Below, in pieces: positions 9,482-17,615 of a stretch of DNA of 64,000 nucleotides (the first letter of the stretch is position 1; every line of letters begins with the position of its first letter). The translations under genes and the position numbers were made by a program. The stretch is from CAZVWJ01 sp964631325 (GTDB taxonomy: Bacteria > T1Sed10-126): positions 1-64,000 of the forward strand of contig CAZVWJ010000006.1 in NCBI GenBank assembly GCA_964631325.1. The letters are read 5' to 3'. The notes below the pieces were generated by a model. That model was not told the origin of the DNA. It saw only the letters and a program-made list of their open reading frames with translations, and ran no database searches.

Positions 9482-10801
9482 ATGTCTGATCGCGATCATC
9501 TTGTTATTCTTGGCGGCAATGATGCCGGCCTCTCAACCGCTTTGTCCCTCCGCCGCTGCGGCGACGAACGCCCCGTAACTATCCTGGAGAAAAAAGATTA
9601 CATCGGCGTCGGCCACTGCGATTTACCCTATGCGGCCGGCTCCGGCCCGCTCGACCGCTCGGAGCTGATCCATCAGGATCCGGAAGAATTTGGCGCTAAA
9701 TATAACCTGGAATTTAAAATGAACAGCCGGGTGGAGTCCGTTAAGACCGCCCGGAAAACCGTCTATTACCGGGATAAAAACGGTGACCGGCAGGAAATTG
9801 AATACGGTAATTTGCTGGTTTCCACCGGTGCCCGGCCGGTTGTCCCGTCTGCTTTTTCCGCCGCTGACGAGCTCTTTACGATTACCGAAATTGAACCGGT
9901 TGAACGATTGAACCGACAGTTGACAAAGTCCGCTCCCGTCGTCCTGATTGGGGGCGGCGCGATTGGTGTGGAAACTGCCTTTACCCTTAGCCGGCGTGGT
10001 TACAACGTTGCTCTTATCGAGGCCCGTCGGGTGTTGCTTCCCTATAGTTCTACTATGGCTAAAAAAGTTGAGGAACTGCTCACCGAGGCCGGCGTCCGGG
10101 TCTTTACCGGCGAACCGGTCGAAGACGTCAAGCAGGCTGGTAACAACTACCGGGTAATTACCTCGGAACGTCAGCACAATGCGCACACCGTGGTCGCCGC
10201 TCTTGGCGTTACCCCGGTTACTGATTATCTCTCTGATCCCAGCTTTAACAAGAACGAGCAGGGGGGGCTCCCGGTCGATAACCGGATGCGCACCGGTGTC
10301 CAGGGGATTTACGCCGCCGGTGACGTGATCCTTCGCCCTCAGTTCGACGGTGAACGGGAGCTCTGGCCGGTGGCCAGCGCCGCTTCGCTCGACGGTTGGA
10401 CGGCCGGAATGAATCTCGCCGGCCATAGCCAGTCACGCGGTCAAGGCGTCCGCCGCCTCGGTTTTGCCCTGGCTGAACAGAGCTTTACCCGCATGGGGAA
10501 GGCCCCCGACGCCTTGCCCGACTCGGCTGAATGGGTGGAGGCGACCACCGGTGTCCGCTACCTCGGCGAGTGGCGCAAAGTCTACACCCGCCTTGCTATC
10601 GACCCCGCTAACAACCAACTGCTCGCCGGTGAAATGTCCGCTGACGCCAACCTTGCCGGTTTCCAGCTTGCCCCGCTGGCCCGCTACCTCCAGGACCACG
10701 CTACGGTCGATGAACTGGCCCGCCTGGAAACCACCTACCACCCCGAACTAAACGCCATGAACCACCCCCTCGCCATCCCCGCCCGCAAATACCTCCAATG
10801 A
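9482..10801 (+). CDS. FAD-dependent pyridine nucleotide-disulfide oxidoreductase (CoA-disulfide reductase / NADH oxidase type)
   Basis: A 439-residue flavoprotein. It has an N-terminal FAD motif (VILGGNDAGLSTALSLRR), the family's single redox cysteine in HCDLPY (Cys46), a central NAD(P) motif (VLIGGGAIGVETAF, about 157-170), the second FAD motif GIYAAGDVI (about 278) and a dimerisation domain. The single Cys, instead of a CxxxxC pair, places it with CoA-disulfide reductases, NADH oxidases and persulfide reductases. The exact substrate cannot be read from sequence. The start is ATG at 9482 after GAGGTGA; an upstream GTG at 9470 overlaps that site. The stop codon touches the left end of a transposon-like element. 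Confidence 0.82.
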   Translation: MSDRDHLVILGGNDAGLSTALSLRRCGDERPVTILEKKDYIGVGHCDLPYAAGSGPLDRSELIHQDPEEFGAKYNLEFKMNSRVESVKTARKTVYYRDKNGDRQEIEYGNLLVSTGARPVVPSAFSAADELFTITEIEPVERLNRQLTKSAPVVLIGGGAIGVETAFTLSRRGYNVALIEARRVLLPYSSTMAKKVEELLTEAGVRVFTGEPVEDVKQAGNNYRVITSERQHNAHTVVAALGVTPVTDYLSDPSFNKNEQGGLPVDNRMRTGVQGIYAAGDVILRPQFDGERELWPVASAASLDGWTAGMNLAGHSQSRGQGVRRLGFALAEQSFTRMGKAPDALPDSAEWVEATTGVRYLGEWRKVYTRLAIDPANNQLLAGEMSADANLAGFQLAPLARYLQDHATVDELARLETTYHPELNAMNHPLAIPARKYLQ

Positions 10802-10821
10802 GTGCCAGCCTCACAGGTTTT
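10801..10821 (+). repeat. Left inverted end of the RAYT element
   Basis: Perfect 21-bp reverse complement of 11840-11860. Its first base is also the last base of the preceding flavoprotein's TGA stop. Confidence 0.88.
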
Positions 10822-10864
10822 CATTTTTACCTAAAAAATGTTGGATATTTAAACAGGTGATTTG

Positions 10865-11818
10865 ATGGGACGCCCTAAACGCCTCGATTTTCCCGGTGCA
10901 ATTCACCACGTTACTAACCGTGGCGTGAGAGAAATGGACATTTTTTTAGACCAGGAACACCGCCAGAAATTTCTTGATCTAATGGTGGTTACTAAACAAG
11001 TTTATGGTTTTCAGTATTTTGCCTGGGCCTTAATGGACAATCATTTTCATATAGCACTTTGTTCTCTCCGAGGCCGAATTTCTGATGGGATGTGTTATCT
11101 TCAGTCTGAATATGCGAAGTGGTTTAACAAGGCCCGGGGACGGGAAAAACAGGGGCATTTATTTCAGGAACGTTTCCATAATGCACTTATACAAAAAGGT
11201 CAATATTTCAACTCGGTAATCCGCTATATTCTTTTGAATCCACATCGTGCTGGAATATCCGAGCCTGTTTTTCTGGATGGTCCCTGTACCTCGTTAACTA
11301 ATTTCAAAAGAGATACTTCAATAGTTGACTGGGAAGGTCTTTTTGAGCGTCTTGAGGACGTTGAACTGGATAATTTTGAAGATTTTTTACATGCTGAACA
11401 CAAAGAGATACAGGATGATTTTGAGTCAAATAAACGAACTGTTCGGGATTTAAGTGTAGTGGGTGATGATGATTTTTTACAACTGATGCTTGAGAAAAAG
11501 CGGGAAGAAACTCGAGCTGAAGATAAAAGGGGAGGACCCGTGAAGCCGGAAATAATTTTAGGGTCAGTTGCCCCAGTTTATAACTGTACCGTGGAAGACC
11601 TGATCAATTCGGTTCAGGATCATAAAAATTCTGAAGCCCGCTCTACCGCATATTTTTTATTGCGAGCGCGAGCGCACCTTTCCCTGGATGAAATCTCGGA
11701 TATTTTTAATCTGAGCCCTACAACAATTTCTCGGGCGATTAATCAGCTCGAAACGGAGCAGTTATCTAAGGAACAGCAAACATTATGGGAACGTTGGCAA
11801 TTAACAAGTAGTGAATAA
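10865..11818 (+). CDS. REP-associated tyrosine transposase (Y1, IS200-like) with C-terminal DnaA-like HTH
   Basis: A 317-residue protein. The N-terminal Y1 domain has the typical start (PRLDFPGAIHHVTNRG type), the HUH metal motif HFH at residues 60-62 and the candidate catalytic Tyr83 in SEYAKWFN, followed by GHLFQERFH and the IRYILLNPHRAG block. The C-terminal part (about 230-310) resembles the DnaA domain-IV helix-turn-helix (RSTAYFLLRARAHLSLDEISDIFNLSPTTIS). This combination is known in RAYT-family proteins. The ATG at 10865 follows CAGGTGA; a TTG sits one codon upstream. The gene is intact, so the element may still be able to act. Confidence 0.87.
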   Translation: MGRPKRLDFPGAIHHVTNRGVREMDIFLDQEHRQKFLDLMVVTKQVYGFQYFAWALMDNHFHIALCSLRGRISDGMCYLQSEYAKWFNKARGREKQGHLFQERFHNALIQKGQYFNSVIRYILLNPHRAGISEPVFLDGPCTSLTNFKRDTSIVDWEGLFERLEDVELDNFEDFLHAEHKEIQDDFESNKRTVRDLSVVGDDDFLQLMLEKKREETRAEDKRGGPVKPEIILGSVAPVYNCTVEDLINSVQDHKNSEARSTAYFLLRARAHLSLDEISDIFNLSPTTISRAINQLETEQLSKEQQTLWERWQLTSSE

Positions 11819-11839
11819 TTAATTACATTTGTGAAATGT

Positions 11840-11860
11840 AAAACCTGTGAGGCTGGCACT
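11840..11860 (-). repeat. Right inverted end of the RAYT element
   Basis: Perfect 21-bp reverse complement of 10801-10821, 21 bp after the transposase stop. Confidence 0.88.
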
Positions 11861-12044
11861 ATTTTAATCTGGATTTTAATTAGGAAAAGTGTTATTTTTT
11901 AAACGGTAGTCAGGGAATCGACTGTAAAAAGAATTCACGCAGACTGATTTCTACGGTGATTTGGCATAGTCAGGGATAAATTTTATTTAACTTTTGCTCC
12001 TGGTAATAGGATCAATTATTTCTCTGGTTAACAGAGGTAATCAC

Positions 12045-14618
12045 ATGAAATTTCACCATAAGATTATGGTGGGGGCGCTGGGCGCCGGGATTGTCGCCTG
12101 GCTGGGTGATGCTCTCCTCGATTATTTTTTCTTCACCGACCAGTTTCACCGGACTCTTCTGCAGCTGTTGCTTACCGACGTTCCGCCGCACGAATTATAT
12201 TTTCGTATCCTGTTAATCGTTTTATTTTTAGGTTTTGGTTATTTAATTTCTTACTACGTCCGTGGGCTTTCTGCATCTCGAAAGCGAGTCCGGCACCTGA
12301 ACCGGGTGATTGGCGTCATCCGGCACGTCAATCAGCTAATCATCCGGGAAGATGATAAAAAAGAACTGATCAACCGGGCCTGTGAACTGCTGATTGAAAC
12401 CGGCGGCTACTGTAATACCTTTATTATTCTTCTTGATGAAGAGAAGAATCCGGTAGAAGCAGCTCAAGCCGGACTTGATAAATCTTCTGCTGAATTGTTA
12501 GAGGATTATAAAAGTGGCGAACTTGCTACCTGCAGTGAAGGGGTTATTGAACAGGCCGATCCGGTAATCAATCCGGAAGCTGCCCGGTTTTGCGCTAATT
12601 GTAATCTTTACGGTGAACATGAAGGGGCCGTTCCAGCGATAATTCGTCTCGCTCACGAGGGTCGTATTTATGGCCTGCTGGCGGTTTTTATTCCCGAGGA
12701 ATTCTCCCAGTTGGAGGAGAAACTTGATTTACTTGAGGAAGTCGCCGGCGATCTTTCCTTTGCCTTTGCCTCGATCGAGCAGGGAGAAAAACGGCGGGAA
12801 GCGGAACGCCGGCTGGCCAAAAGCCGCCAGAACTTGAAGGTCACCCTTAATTCGATTGGGGACGGCCTGATTTCTACGGATACCGAGGGCAAAGTTGTCC
12901 GGATGAATCCGGTTGCCGAAGCGCTGACCGGCTGGGATTTTGAAGCGGCCGAGGACAAGCCCCTTGATGAGGTCTTCAACATTGTTAACACGGACACCGG
13001 GGAGCCCGTCGATAATCCGGTTGAAGAAGTGCTGGCCAGCGGTAAGATAGTCGGGTTGGCCAATCACACCACGTTGATCTCCCGCACCGGAGAAGAATAC
13101 CGGATAGCGGACTCCGGAGCGCCGATCAAGGGACCGGGAGGTGAAATAACCGGGGTCGTCCTCGTCTTCCGCGACATCACGGAAAAATATGAAATGCGGG
13201 AGAAAATCCGGCGCAGTGAAAAACGTTATCGCTCGCTCTTTAATCAGATGAACGAGGGCGTTGCCCTGCATGAAATTGTTTACGATGAGTCAGGTCAACC
13301 AGTTGATTACAAGTTTTTGGAAGTCAACTCTCAGTTCGAGGAAATCCTGGACCTGGAGCGGGAAGAGGTCCTGGAGCAAAAGGCCACGGAGGTCTATGAT
13401 ACTGAAGAACCGCCTTATTTTGAGCGTTACCTGGCAGTAGCAGAAGCTGAAGATGAATTGGAGTTTGAAACTTATTTTCCACCGTTGGACAAACATTTTC
13501 ACATCTCTGCTTTTGCCCCGGAGCCGGGTAAATTTGCCACGGTCTTTATGGATATAACCGAACGGAAGAAGACTCAGGCCGCCCTGGAAGAAAGACACCG
13601 TCAACTGCAGACCCTGTTCGGTAATCTCCCGGGGATGGCCTACCGTTGTCAGAGTGACCGGGAATGGACAATGAAATTTCTCAGTGAAGGAGTTAGAGAG
13701 TTAACCGGCTACGGACCGGCAGAATTGCTGGAATCGAGTGAAATTTCGTACGGTGATTTAATTGTAGAAGCAGACCGCGAGTCAGTTTGGAACGAAGTGC
13801 AAAGCGCTGTTGAACAGCGGGAACCTTATGAGTTAGTTTACCGGATTCGGGCCAGGAACGGTGAAGAAAAATGGGTCTGGGAACAGGGCGAAGGAGTTTT
13901 TGCCGAGACGGGTGAGCTGAAATTTCTTGAAGGATTTATTACGGATATCACGGAACGGCATCGAATGGAGAAGAAATTACGAGATTTGCTTGAGGAAAAG
14001 GAAGTGATGCTCCAGGAAATTCATCACCGGGTCAAGAATAACCTCCAGGTTATCTGCAGTTTACTTGATATGCGGGCCCGCACAGCAATTTCCGAAGCGG
14101 AGAAACCGCTGATGGAAACACGCAACCGGGTCAATTCAATGGCCCTGATCCACGATCGTATCTATCAGTCAGACACTCCGTCAGCGGTGAATATTGAGAA
14201 TTACCTTGAAGAACTAACCGCCGGCCTTCGAAATACTTATGAGCGCGGCCAGCAGGAGATCCAGGTTGAGCTCGAGGTGGACGAAACTATCCGGCTGGAG
14301 CTGGATCTGGCAGTGCCCTGCGCTTTAATTTTGAATGAACTGCTGGCAAATGTGTTTGAACATGCTTTCCCCGTGGAAAATGAAAAGGAAAATATTATTC
14401 GTATTTCTTTTCAACAAAATAGCTCGGAATTTGACTTTTGTTTGCGGATTAGCGATAATGGGCAGGGGTTACCGGGGGATTACGAAATTGGGGAACTGGG
14501 TCAGCGGGATACTCTCGGTCTTGGCCTGGTCAAAGCCCTGGTTGAGCAACAACTTGCTGGTGAATTGGAAGTTAATTCCAGCCCGAACAAAGGAACTGAA
14601 TTTATCGTCAGATTTTAG
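12045..14618 (+). CDS. Membrane-anchored sensor histidine kinase (GAF-PAS3-HisKA_2)
   Basis: An 857-residue kinase. Two transmembrane segments (about 7-30 and 53-72) are followed by a GAF-like domain (about 90-255) containing a CANC pair that could hold a cofactor, three PAS domains (about 264-382, 392-507 and 519-639) and a HisKA_2 dimerisation domain with EIHHRVKNNLQ. His660 is the likely phosphorylation site. A C-terminal ATPase domain ends the protein (DNGQGLPG, then GLGLVKAL). The start is ATG at 12045 after AGAGGTAA; the frame is open further upstream to 11994. The response regulator 40 bp downstream is the natural partner but carries a frameshift. Confidence 0.88.
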   Translation: MKFHHKIMVGALGAGIVAWLGDALLDYFFFTDQFHRTLLQLLLTDVPPHELYFRILLIVLFLGFGYLISYYVRGLSASRKRVRHLNRVIGVIRHVNQLIIREDDKKELINRACELLIETGGYCNTFIILLDEEKNPVEAAQAGLDKSSAELLEDYKSGELATCSEGVIEQADPVINPEAARFCANCNLYGEHEGAVPAIIRLAHEGRIYGLLAVFIPEEFSQLEEKLDLLEEVAGDLSFAFASIEQGEKRREAERRLAKSRQNLKVTLNSIGDGLISTDTEGKVVRMNPVAEALTGWDFEAAEDKPLDEVFNIVNTDTGEPVDNPVEEVLASGKIVGLANHTTLISRTGEEYRIADSGAPIKGPGGEITGVVLVFRDITEKYEMREKIRRSEKRYRSLFNQMNEGVALHEIVYDESGQPVDYKFLEVNSQFEEILDLEREEVLEQKATEVYDTEEPPYFERYLAVAEAEDELEFETYFPPLDKHFHISAFAPEPGKFATVFMDITERKKTQAALEERHRQLQTLFGNLPGMAYRCQSDREWTMKFLSEGVRELTGYGPAELLESSEISYGDLIVEADRESVWNEVQSAVEQREPYELVYRIRARNGEEKWVWEQGEGVFAETGELKFLEGFITDITERHRMEKKLRDLLEEKEVMLQEIHHRVKNNLQVICSLLDMRARTAISEAEKPLMETRNRVNSMALIHDRIYQSDTPSAVNIENYLEELTAGLRNTYERGQQEIQVELEVDETIRLELDLAVPCALILNELLANVFEHAFPVENEKENIIRISFQQNSSEFDFCLRISDNGQGLPGDYEIGELGQRDTLGLGLVKALVEQQLAGELEVNSSPNKGTEFIVRF

Positions 14619-14657
14619 CTTGCTGGATTTTAGGGGAGAGGAAGGTGGTTCTGTGAC

Positions 14658-15066
14658 GTGGAGGGAATTTTAATTGTCGAGGATGAAATTTTAATCGGGG
14701 TAAATATCAAGCAAATGGCTGAGGACCTTGGTTACGAGGTCTATAAGGTTGCCGGTGATGTGCAGGCCGCCCGGCAGGTAGCGGGGGGGGAAGACTCCGC
14801 GGCTTATTTTAATGGACATCAAGTTAGAGGAGGACGAAGAAGGATTTGTATTGACTTCTGAATTTAAATCAGAATACGCTCCGATAATAGTTGCGGTTAC
14901 TTCTTATTCAGACAAGGAAACACTAAAAAAAATTCGAACTTCGCAGATGGATGGATATCTCTTGAAACCGGTTGATAAGGCTAATTTATCGCAATTGTTG
15001 GGGGCGCTTTTCGAAGCCCCATCCGCCGAAACTTCACTTAACCTGGAACGCGGAGAACTGTTTTAA
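14658..15066 (+). pseudogene. Response regulator receiver interrupted by a frameshift at a G8 tract
   Basis: From GTG 14658 the frame encodes a normal receiver start (GILIVEDEILIGVNIKQMAEDLGYEV). It shifts at eight consecutive G residues (14783-14790) and would end at 14861. The receiver continues in another frame (PRLILMDIKLEEDEEG.., YLLKPVDKANL) to TAA at 15066. Removing a single G joins the halves into one protein of about 135 residues with the phospho-Asp in LMDIK and the Lys in LKPVD. It follows the sensor kinase at 12045-14618. It may be a sequencing error, a decaying gene, or a phase-variable or slippage site. Confidence 0.75.
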
Positions 15067-15111
15067 TTTGTGTGCAGCAGCATCCCGGATTTTTTGTTGT
15101 TTTAAATCTCC

Positions 15112-15615
15112 ATGAAATACCAGAAGGAAGTGCACACCGGTCAGATAAAATTTGGTGACGGGAACACGCTTCTGCGGGCGGTGGGGCTGGGTTCCTGCGT
15201 CGTGGTAGTGGTCGTGGACAAAGAGGCCCCGCAGGGTGGAATGGCTCACGTGATGTTACCCGGCCGCCCGCCGGAAAGCCGGCAGAAACGAGTTGGGCGT
15301 TATGCTCGACCTGCGCTGGAGCACTTGCGCGAGCTATTAGAGGAAAACGATGGCAACCTGGAGCAAGTTGTTGTTGTGCTTGCCGGTGGCGCGAACGTTC
15401 TGCGGGAAGCGGGGAAAGAAGTGGGTGTACAGAATATTCATTCCATCAAACAGATCCTCGCCGAATACCAGTTGCCAATTGTTGCTGAATCTTTAGGGGG
15501 AGTCAAGCGTCGCAGTGTTTCCTACCAGGTTGATACCGGGGAAATTTACTGTGCGGTCGGGCACGGGGAACCGGAGTTACTCTGGGAACGTCCTTCCAAT
15601 AAGCCCGCGGATTAA
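15112..15615 (+). CDS. cheD: Chemoreceptor glutamine deamidase CheD (first copy)
   Basis: A 167-residue CheD, which deamidates receptor glutamines and in Bacillota and Thermotogae interacts with CheC-type phosphatases. The catalytic pair is visible: Cys29 in LGSCVVV and His46 in GGMAHVML, with the same 17-residue spacing as in characterised CheD. A glycine-rich LAGGANVL segment is also typical. No clear ribosome site precedes the ATG at 15112, 45 bp after the broken response regulator. A second, more divergent cheD lies at 29552-30112 in the main chemotaxis cluster, so this copy may serve the kinase pathway upstream. Confidence 0.88.
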   Translation: MKYQKEVHTGQIKFGDGNTLLRAVGLGSCVVVVVVDKEAPQGGMAHVMLPGRPPESRQKRVGRYARPALEHLRELLEENDGNLEQVVVVLAGGANVLREAGKEVGVQNIHSIKQILAEYQLPIVAESLGGVKRRSVSYQVDTGEIYCAVGHGEPELLWERPSNKPAD

Positions 15616-16258
15616 CGCAGATCGGTTGGATTAAGTAAATTCAAAATCTAGTTCAAGTGCTGGATCCACGGATTATGGGGATTACACGGATTATAAATAT
15701 GCGCTTATCTTGCGTCCATCTGCGAGCCGCCTTCGGGGTTACGGGTTATGAGTTGTGAGTTGCGAGTTACGGGTTAAAACCTTTGGTTAACAGGATATAA
15801 TACGGGATTTATTGGATTGGAAAAAACGTGTTCAGTGCTCGGTGTTTTTGCGCAGGGGGCAGAGAACCTGGCGTCTGGTGTTATTATCGTAGGGAGCAGG
15901 GCGTTTGGTGTTAAATTCCTTTGCAACTTTGCGCCTTTGCGTTCCCACCGCTTTTGACTTTCGCCTTTTCGCTTGTTCGCCTTGTCGCCTCTCCGCCTCT
16001 TCGCCTCTTCACCTCTGCGTTTCCAGCGTCTGAATTTTTTTGGACATAACCGACTGAATCCAGTACACTTATTACAAGTTTGCGAGGGAAGTAAATTAAC
16101 TTTTCTAACCCGGATAATTCGCGACAGCGTAACTGTCGTGAAGTATCCGTCCGAAGGACAGCCTTCAATCGAGGCATTATATTTAGTGTTTAGCACTGGC
16201 AAAGAGCTCTCAACGCAATTTTAGCGGTGAAGCTTCACAATAAAACTACTCGATTGTA
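15616..16258. repeat. Composite repeat and low-complexity gap
   Basis: No gene is supported. 15616-15780 carries shuffled fragments of the A-type repeat (TGGATCCACGGATTATGGGGATTACACGG, GTTACGGGTTATGAGTTG). 15930-16023 is a low-complexity tract of degenerate CGCCTCTTCGCC units, which also occurs at 17268-17330. 16024-16258 shows nothing recognisable. Frames translating as Lys/Arg/Gly-rich peptides on the minus strand are products of this tract. Confidence 0.65.
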
Positions 16259-16425
16259 GGCTGGGTTAACCCAGCACTCAAGTAGAACAAATATATTCCC
16301 TTAAAACAGTCTGTAATTTTTCGGGCCAATATTACAACTTGATTTATTTGCTCATACAGCCTTGAGTGCTGTATCATAGATACACATTATGCACGAAATT
16401 CTAAAATTTCGTGCATAATGTGGGC
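16259..16425 (+). repeat. Structured repeat D, copy 1 (two stem-loops plus 18-bp hairpin)
   Basis: About 165 bp that recurs at 47971-48138 with roughly ten differences. CAGCACTCAAG at the left pairs with CTTGAGTGCTG near 16360-16371. Inside, TGTAAT (16312-16317) can pair with ATTACA (16331-16336). The right end is a perfect 18-bp hairpin with a CTAA loop (16383-16400 with 16405-16422). The hairpin ends 17 bp before the mntA start codon. It could be a structured RNA, a small mobile element or a regulatory hairpin. Confidence 0.72.
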
Positions 16426-16439
16426 TAAGGGTGTTTAAA

Positions 16440-16778
16440 ATGGCCGTAAGCACGGAAGTTATTTTGCCGGAAGGAGTTTGTAAAAGTGAGCGGGAGGAGG
16501 AAATACTTCAGCGGTCAGTTTTGGCCCTTATTGAAATACTGAATCCGGAAGAAATTATCCTTTTTGGCTCGCGCGCCGGGGATAATTATTCTCCCCGGTC
16601 AGATTTTGATTTTGCCGTTTCCGGTTCGGAGCCTGATTTTAAAACCCGGCAAAAAATCAGTTCCACTCTTGACGAACTGCGTGGACTTTATAGCGTTGAC
16701 ATTGTTTACCTGGAGGATGTGGAAGAGGACTTTCGAAATGTAATTTACGAAACAGGTGTTTCCCTCTATGAACGATAA
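16440..16778 (+). CDS. mntA: MntA-type nucleotidyltransferase antitoxin
   Basis: A 112-residue minimal nucleotidyltransferase with the exact GSX10DXD signature: Gly43-Ser44, Asp55 and Asp57 in LFGSRAGDNYSPRSDFDF. In characterised pairs, MntA transfers AMP to a tyrosine of the HepT toxin and so blocks it. The ATG at 16440 lies 8 nt after AAGGG; a GTG at 16431 overlaps that site and is less likely. hepT overlaps the 3' end by 11 bp, as usual for the pair. The gene sits in a repeat-rich gap directly after the structured repeat D, consistent with an accessory, mobile locus. Confidence 0.88.
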   Translation: MAVSTEVILPEGVCKSEREEEILQRSVLALIEILNPEEIILFGSRAGDNYSPRSDFDFAVSGSEPDFKTRQKISSTLDELRGLYSVDIVYLEDVEEDFRNVIYETGVSLYER

Positions 16779-17145
16779 AGTAAATTATGCTGTAGAGAAA
16801 CTTCAAGCTGCCTTCCGCAGGCTCCAGGAAGGGGCTGAAAAAGCTGACTGTGAACTGGAAAAGGACGGAGTTATTCAGCGCTTTGAATTTACTTTTGAAC
16901 AGTTCTGGAAGACTTTGAAAATTGTTCTTGAAGCGGAAGGGGTAGAGACGGGCTCGCCCCGTGATTGTCTGGAGAAAGGTTTCCGATATGGTTATCTCGA
17001 AACGGATGAGCCCTACCTGAAGATGCTTGAGGATCGCAATAAAACATCCCATATCTATAACCGCAAGAAAGCAGAGACGATTTTTAATAATATCAAGGAA
17101 CTGCATATAGAGAAAATCAAGACGGTTGTAAACAGATTAACTTAA
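16768..17145 (+). CDS. hepT: HepT-type HEPN toxin
   Basis: A 125-residue helical HEPN protein of the nucleotidyltransferase-substrate-binding type. The catalytic and modification motif RX4HXY is intact: Arg90, His95 and Tyr97 in RNKTSHIY. In the family, Arg and His form the RNase site and Tyr is the target of AMP addition by MntA. The start is ATG at 16768, inside mntA, with AGGTG upstream; a GTG at 16756 is an alternative. The gene is complete, so the pair is probably functional. Confidence 0.88.
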   Translation: MNDKVNYAVEKLQAAFRRLQEGAEKADCELEKDGVIQRFEFTFEQFWKTLKIVLEAEGVETGSPRDCLEKGFRYGYLETDEPYLKMLEDRNKTSHIYNRKKAETIFNNIKELHIEKIKTVVNRLT

Positions 17146-17615
17146 CACTCAGCCCCTTCATCAATCCACAAATTACACGGATTATAAATCTGTGTTCATC
17201 TTGCGTCCATCGGCGAGCCGCCTGCGGTGTTTCGTGTTGCGTGTTACGGGTTGCGGGTTGTGAGTTTTAGCGCCTCTTCGCATCCCCGCCTTTTCGCCTC
17301 TTCGCCTCTCCGCCTCTTCGCCTCTTCGCATGTCGCGAGTTTTGTATCTGGTGCTTGGCGCTGTTTGACTGGCCAGCGGTTTTCTTGCAAATATAGTTTA
17401 GATTGAGTAAAATATACATTAGGAAAGTTGAACTTACCTTGTATTGCAAAAAATTCCTGCCGAGTTAATCATTTAATTTGGCAAGTTTGGGACATCCTTT
17501 CCGGGTTTTATCCGGTTTTCTGGATGAATACCGGGAGTTTATCCGTTGTTAGTTGTTATAGGAGAACCTATCCTCAAAAATAATGGGATAGAGGCTGTCT
17601 TAAGGAGGTTCAGGT
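17146..17615. repeat. Composite repeat gap upstream of a sensor kinase
   Basis: No gene is present. 17160-17268 holds A-type phrases (CACAAATTACACGGATTATAAATCTGTG, CGAGCCGCCTGCGGTG, TTACGGGTTGCGGGTT). 17268-17330 is a CGCCTCTTCGCC low-complexity tract like that at 15930-16023. 17400-17600 is AT-rich leader DNA ending in TAAGGAGGTT, the strong ribosome site of the next gene. Confidence 0.65.

Larger units (their letters stand above)
10801..11860. mobile_element. REP-associated Y1 (HUH) transposase element with 21-bp inverted ends
   Basis: A 1,060-bp unit. The 21 bp at 10801-10821 (beginning AGTGCCAGCCTCACAGG) are the exact reverse complement of 11840-11860. Between them is a single gene for an HUH-type Y1 transposase. 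Similarity continues imperfectly a few bases inward. IS200/IS605 elements normally have subterminal hairpins instead of inverted ends; single-gene units flanked by inverted REP-like sequences are known for RAYT transposases. No target duplication is obvious. Confidence 0.75.

Noticed and set aside
15774..16202. Lys/Arg/Gly-rich frames on the minus strand (also at 17267-17449)
   Set aside because: They translate the degenerate CGCCTCTTCGCC tract and have no ribosome site.
16380..16425. 18-bp hairpin of repeat D taken as a plain terminator
   Set aside because: No T-tract follows on either strand, and copy 1 lies directly before a gene start instead of after a gene.
15930..17330. CGCCTCTTCGCC tracts considered as a CRISPR array or tandem repeat protein
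   Set aside because: The units are short and degenerate without unique spacers, and no cas gene is nearby.
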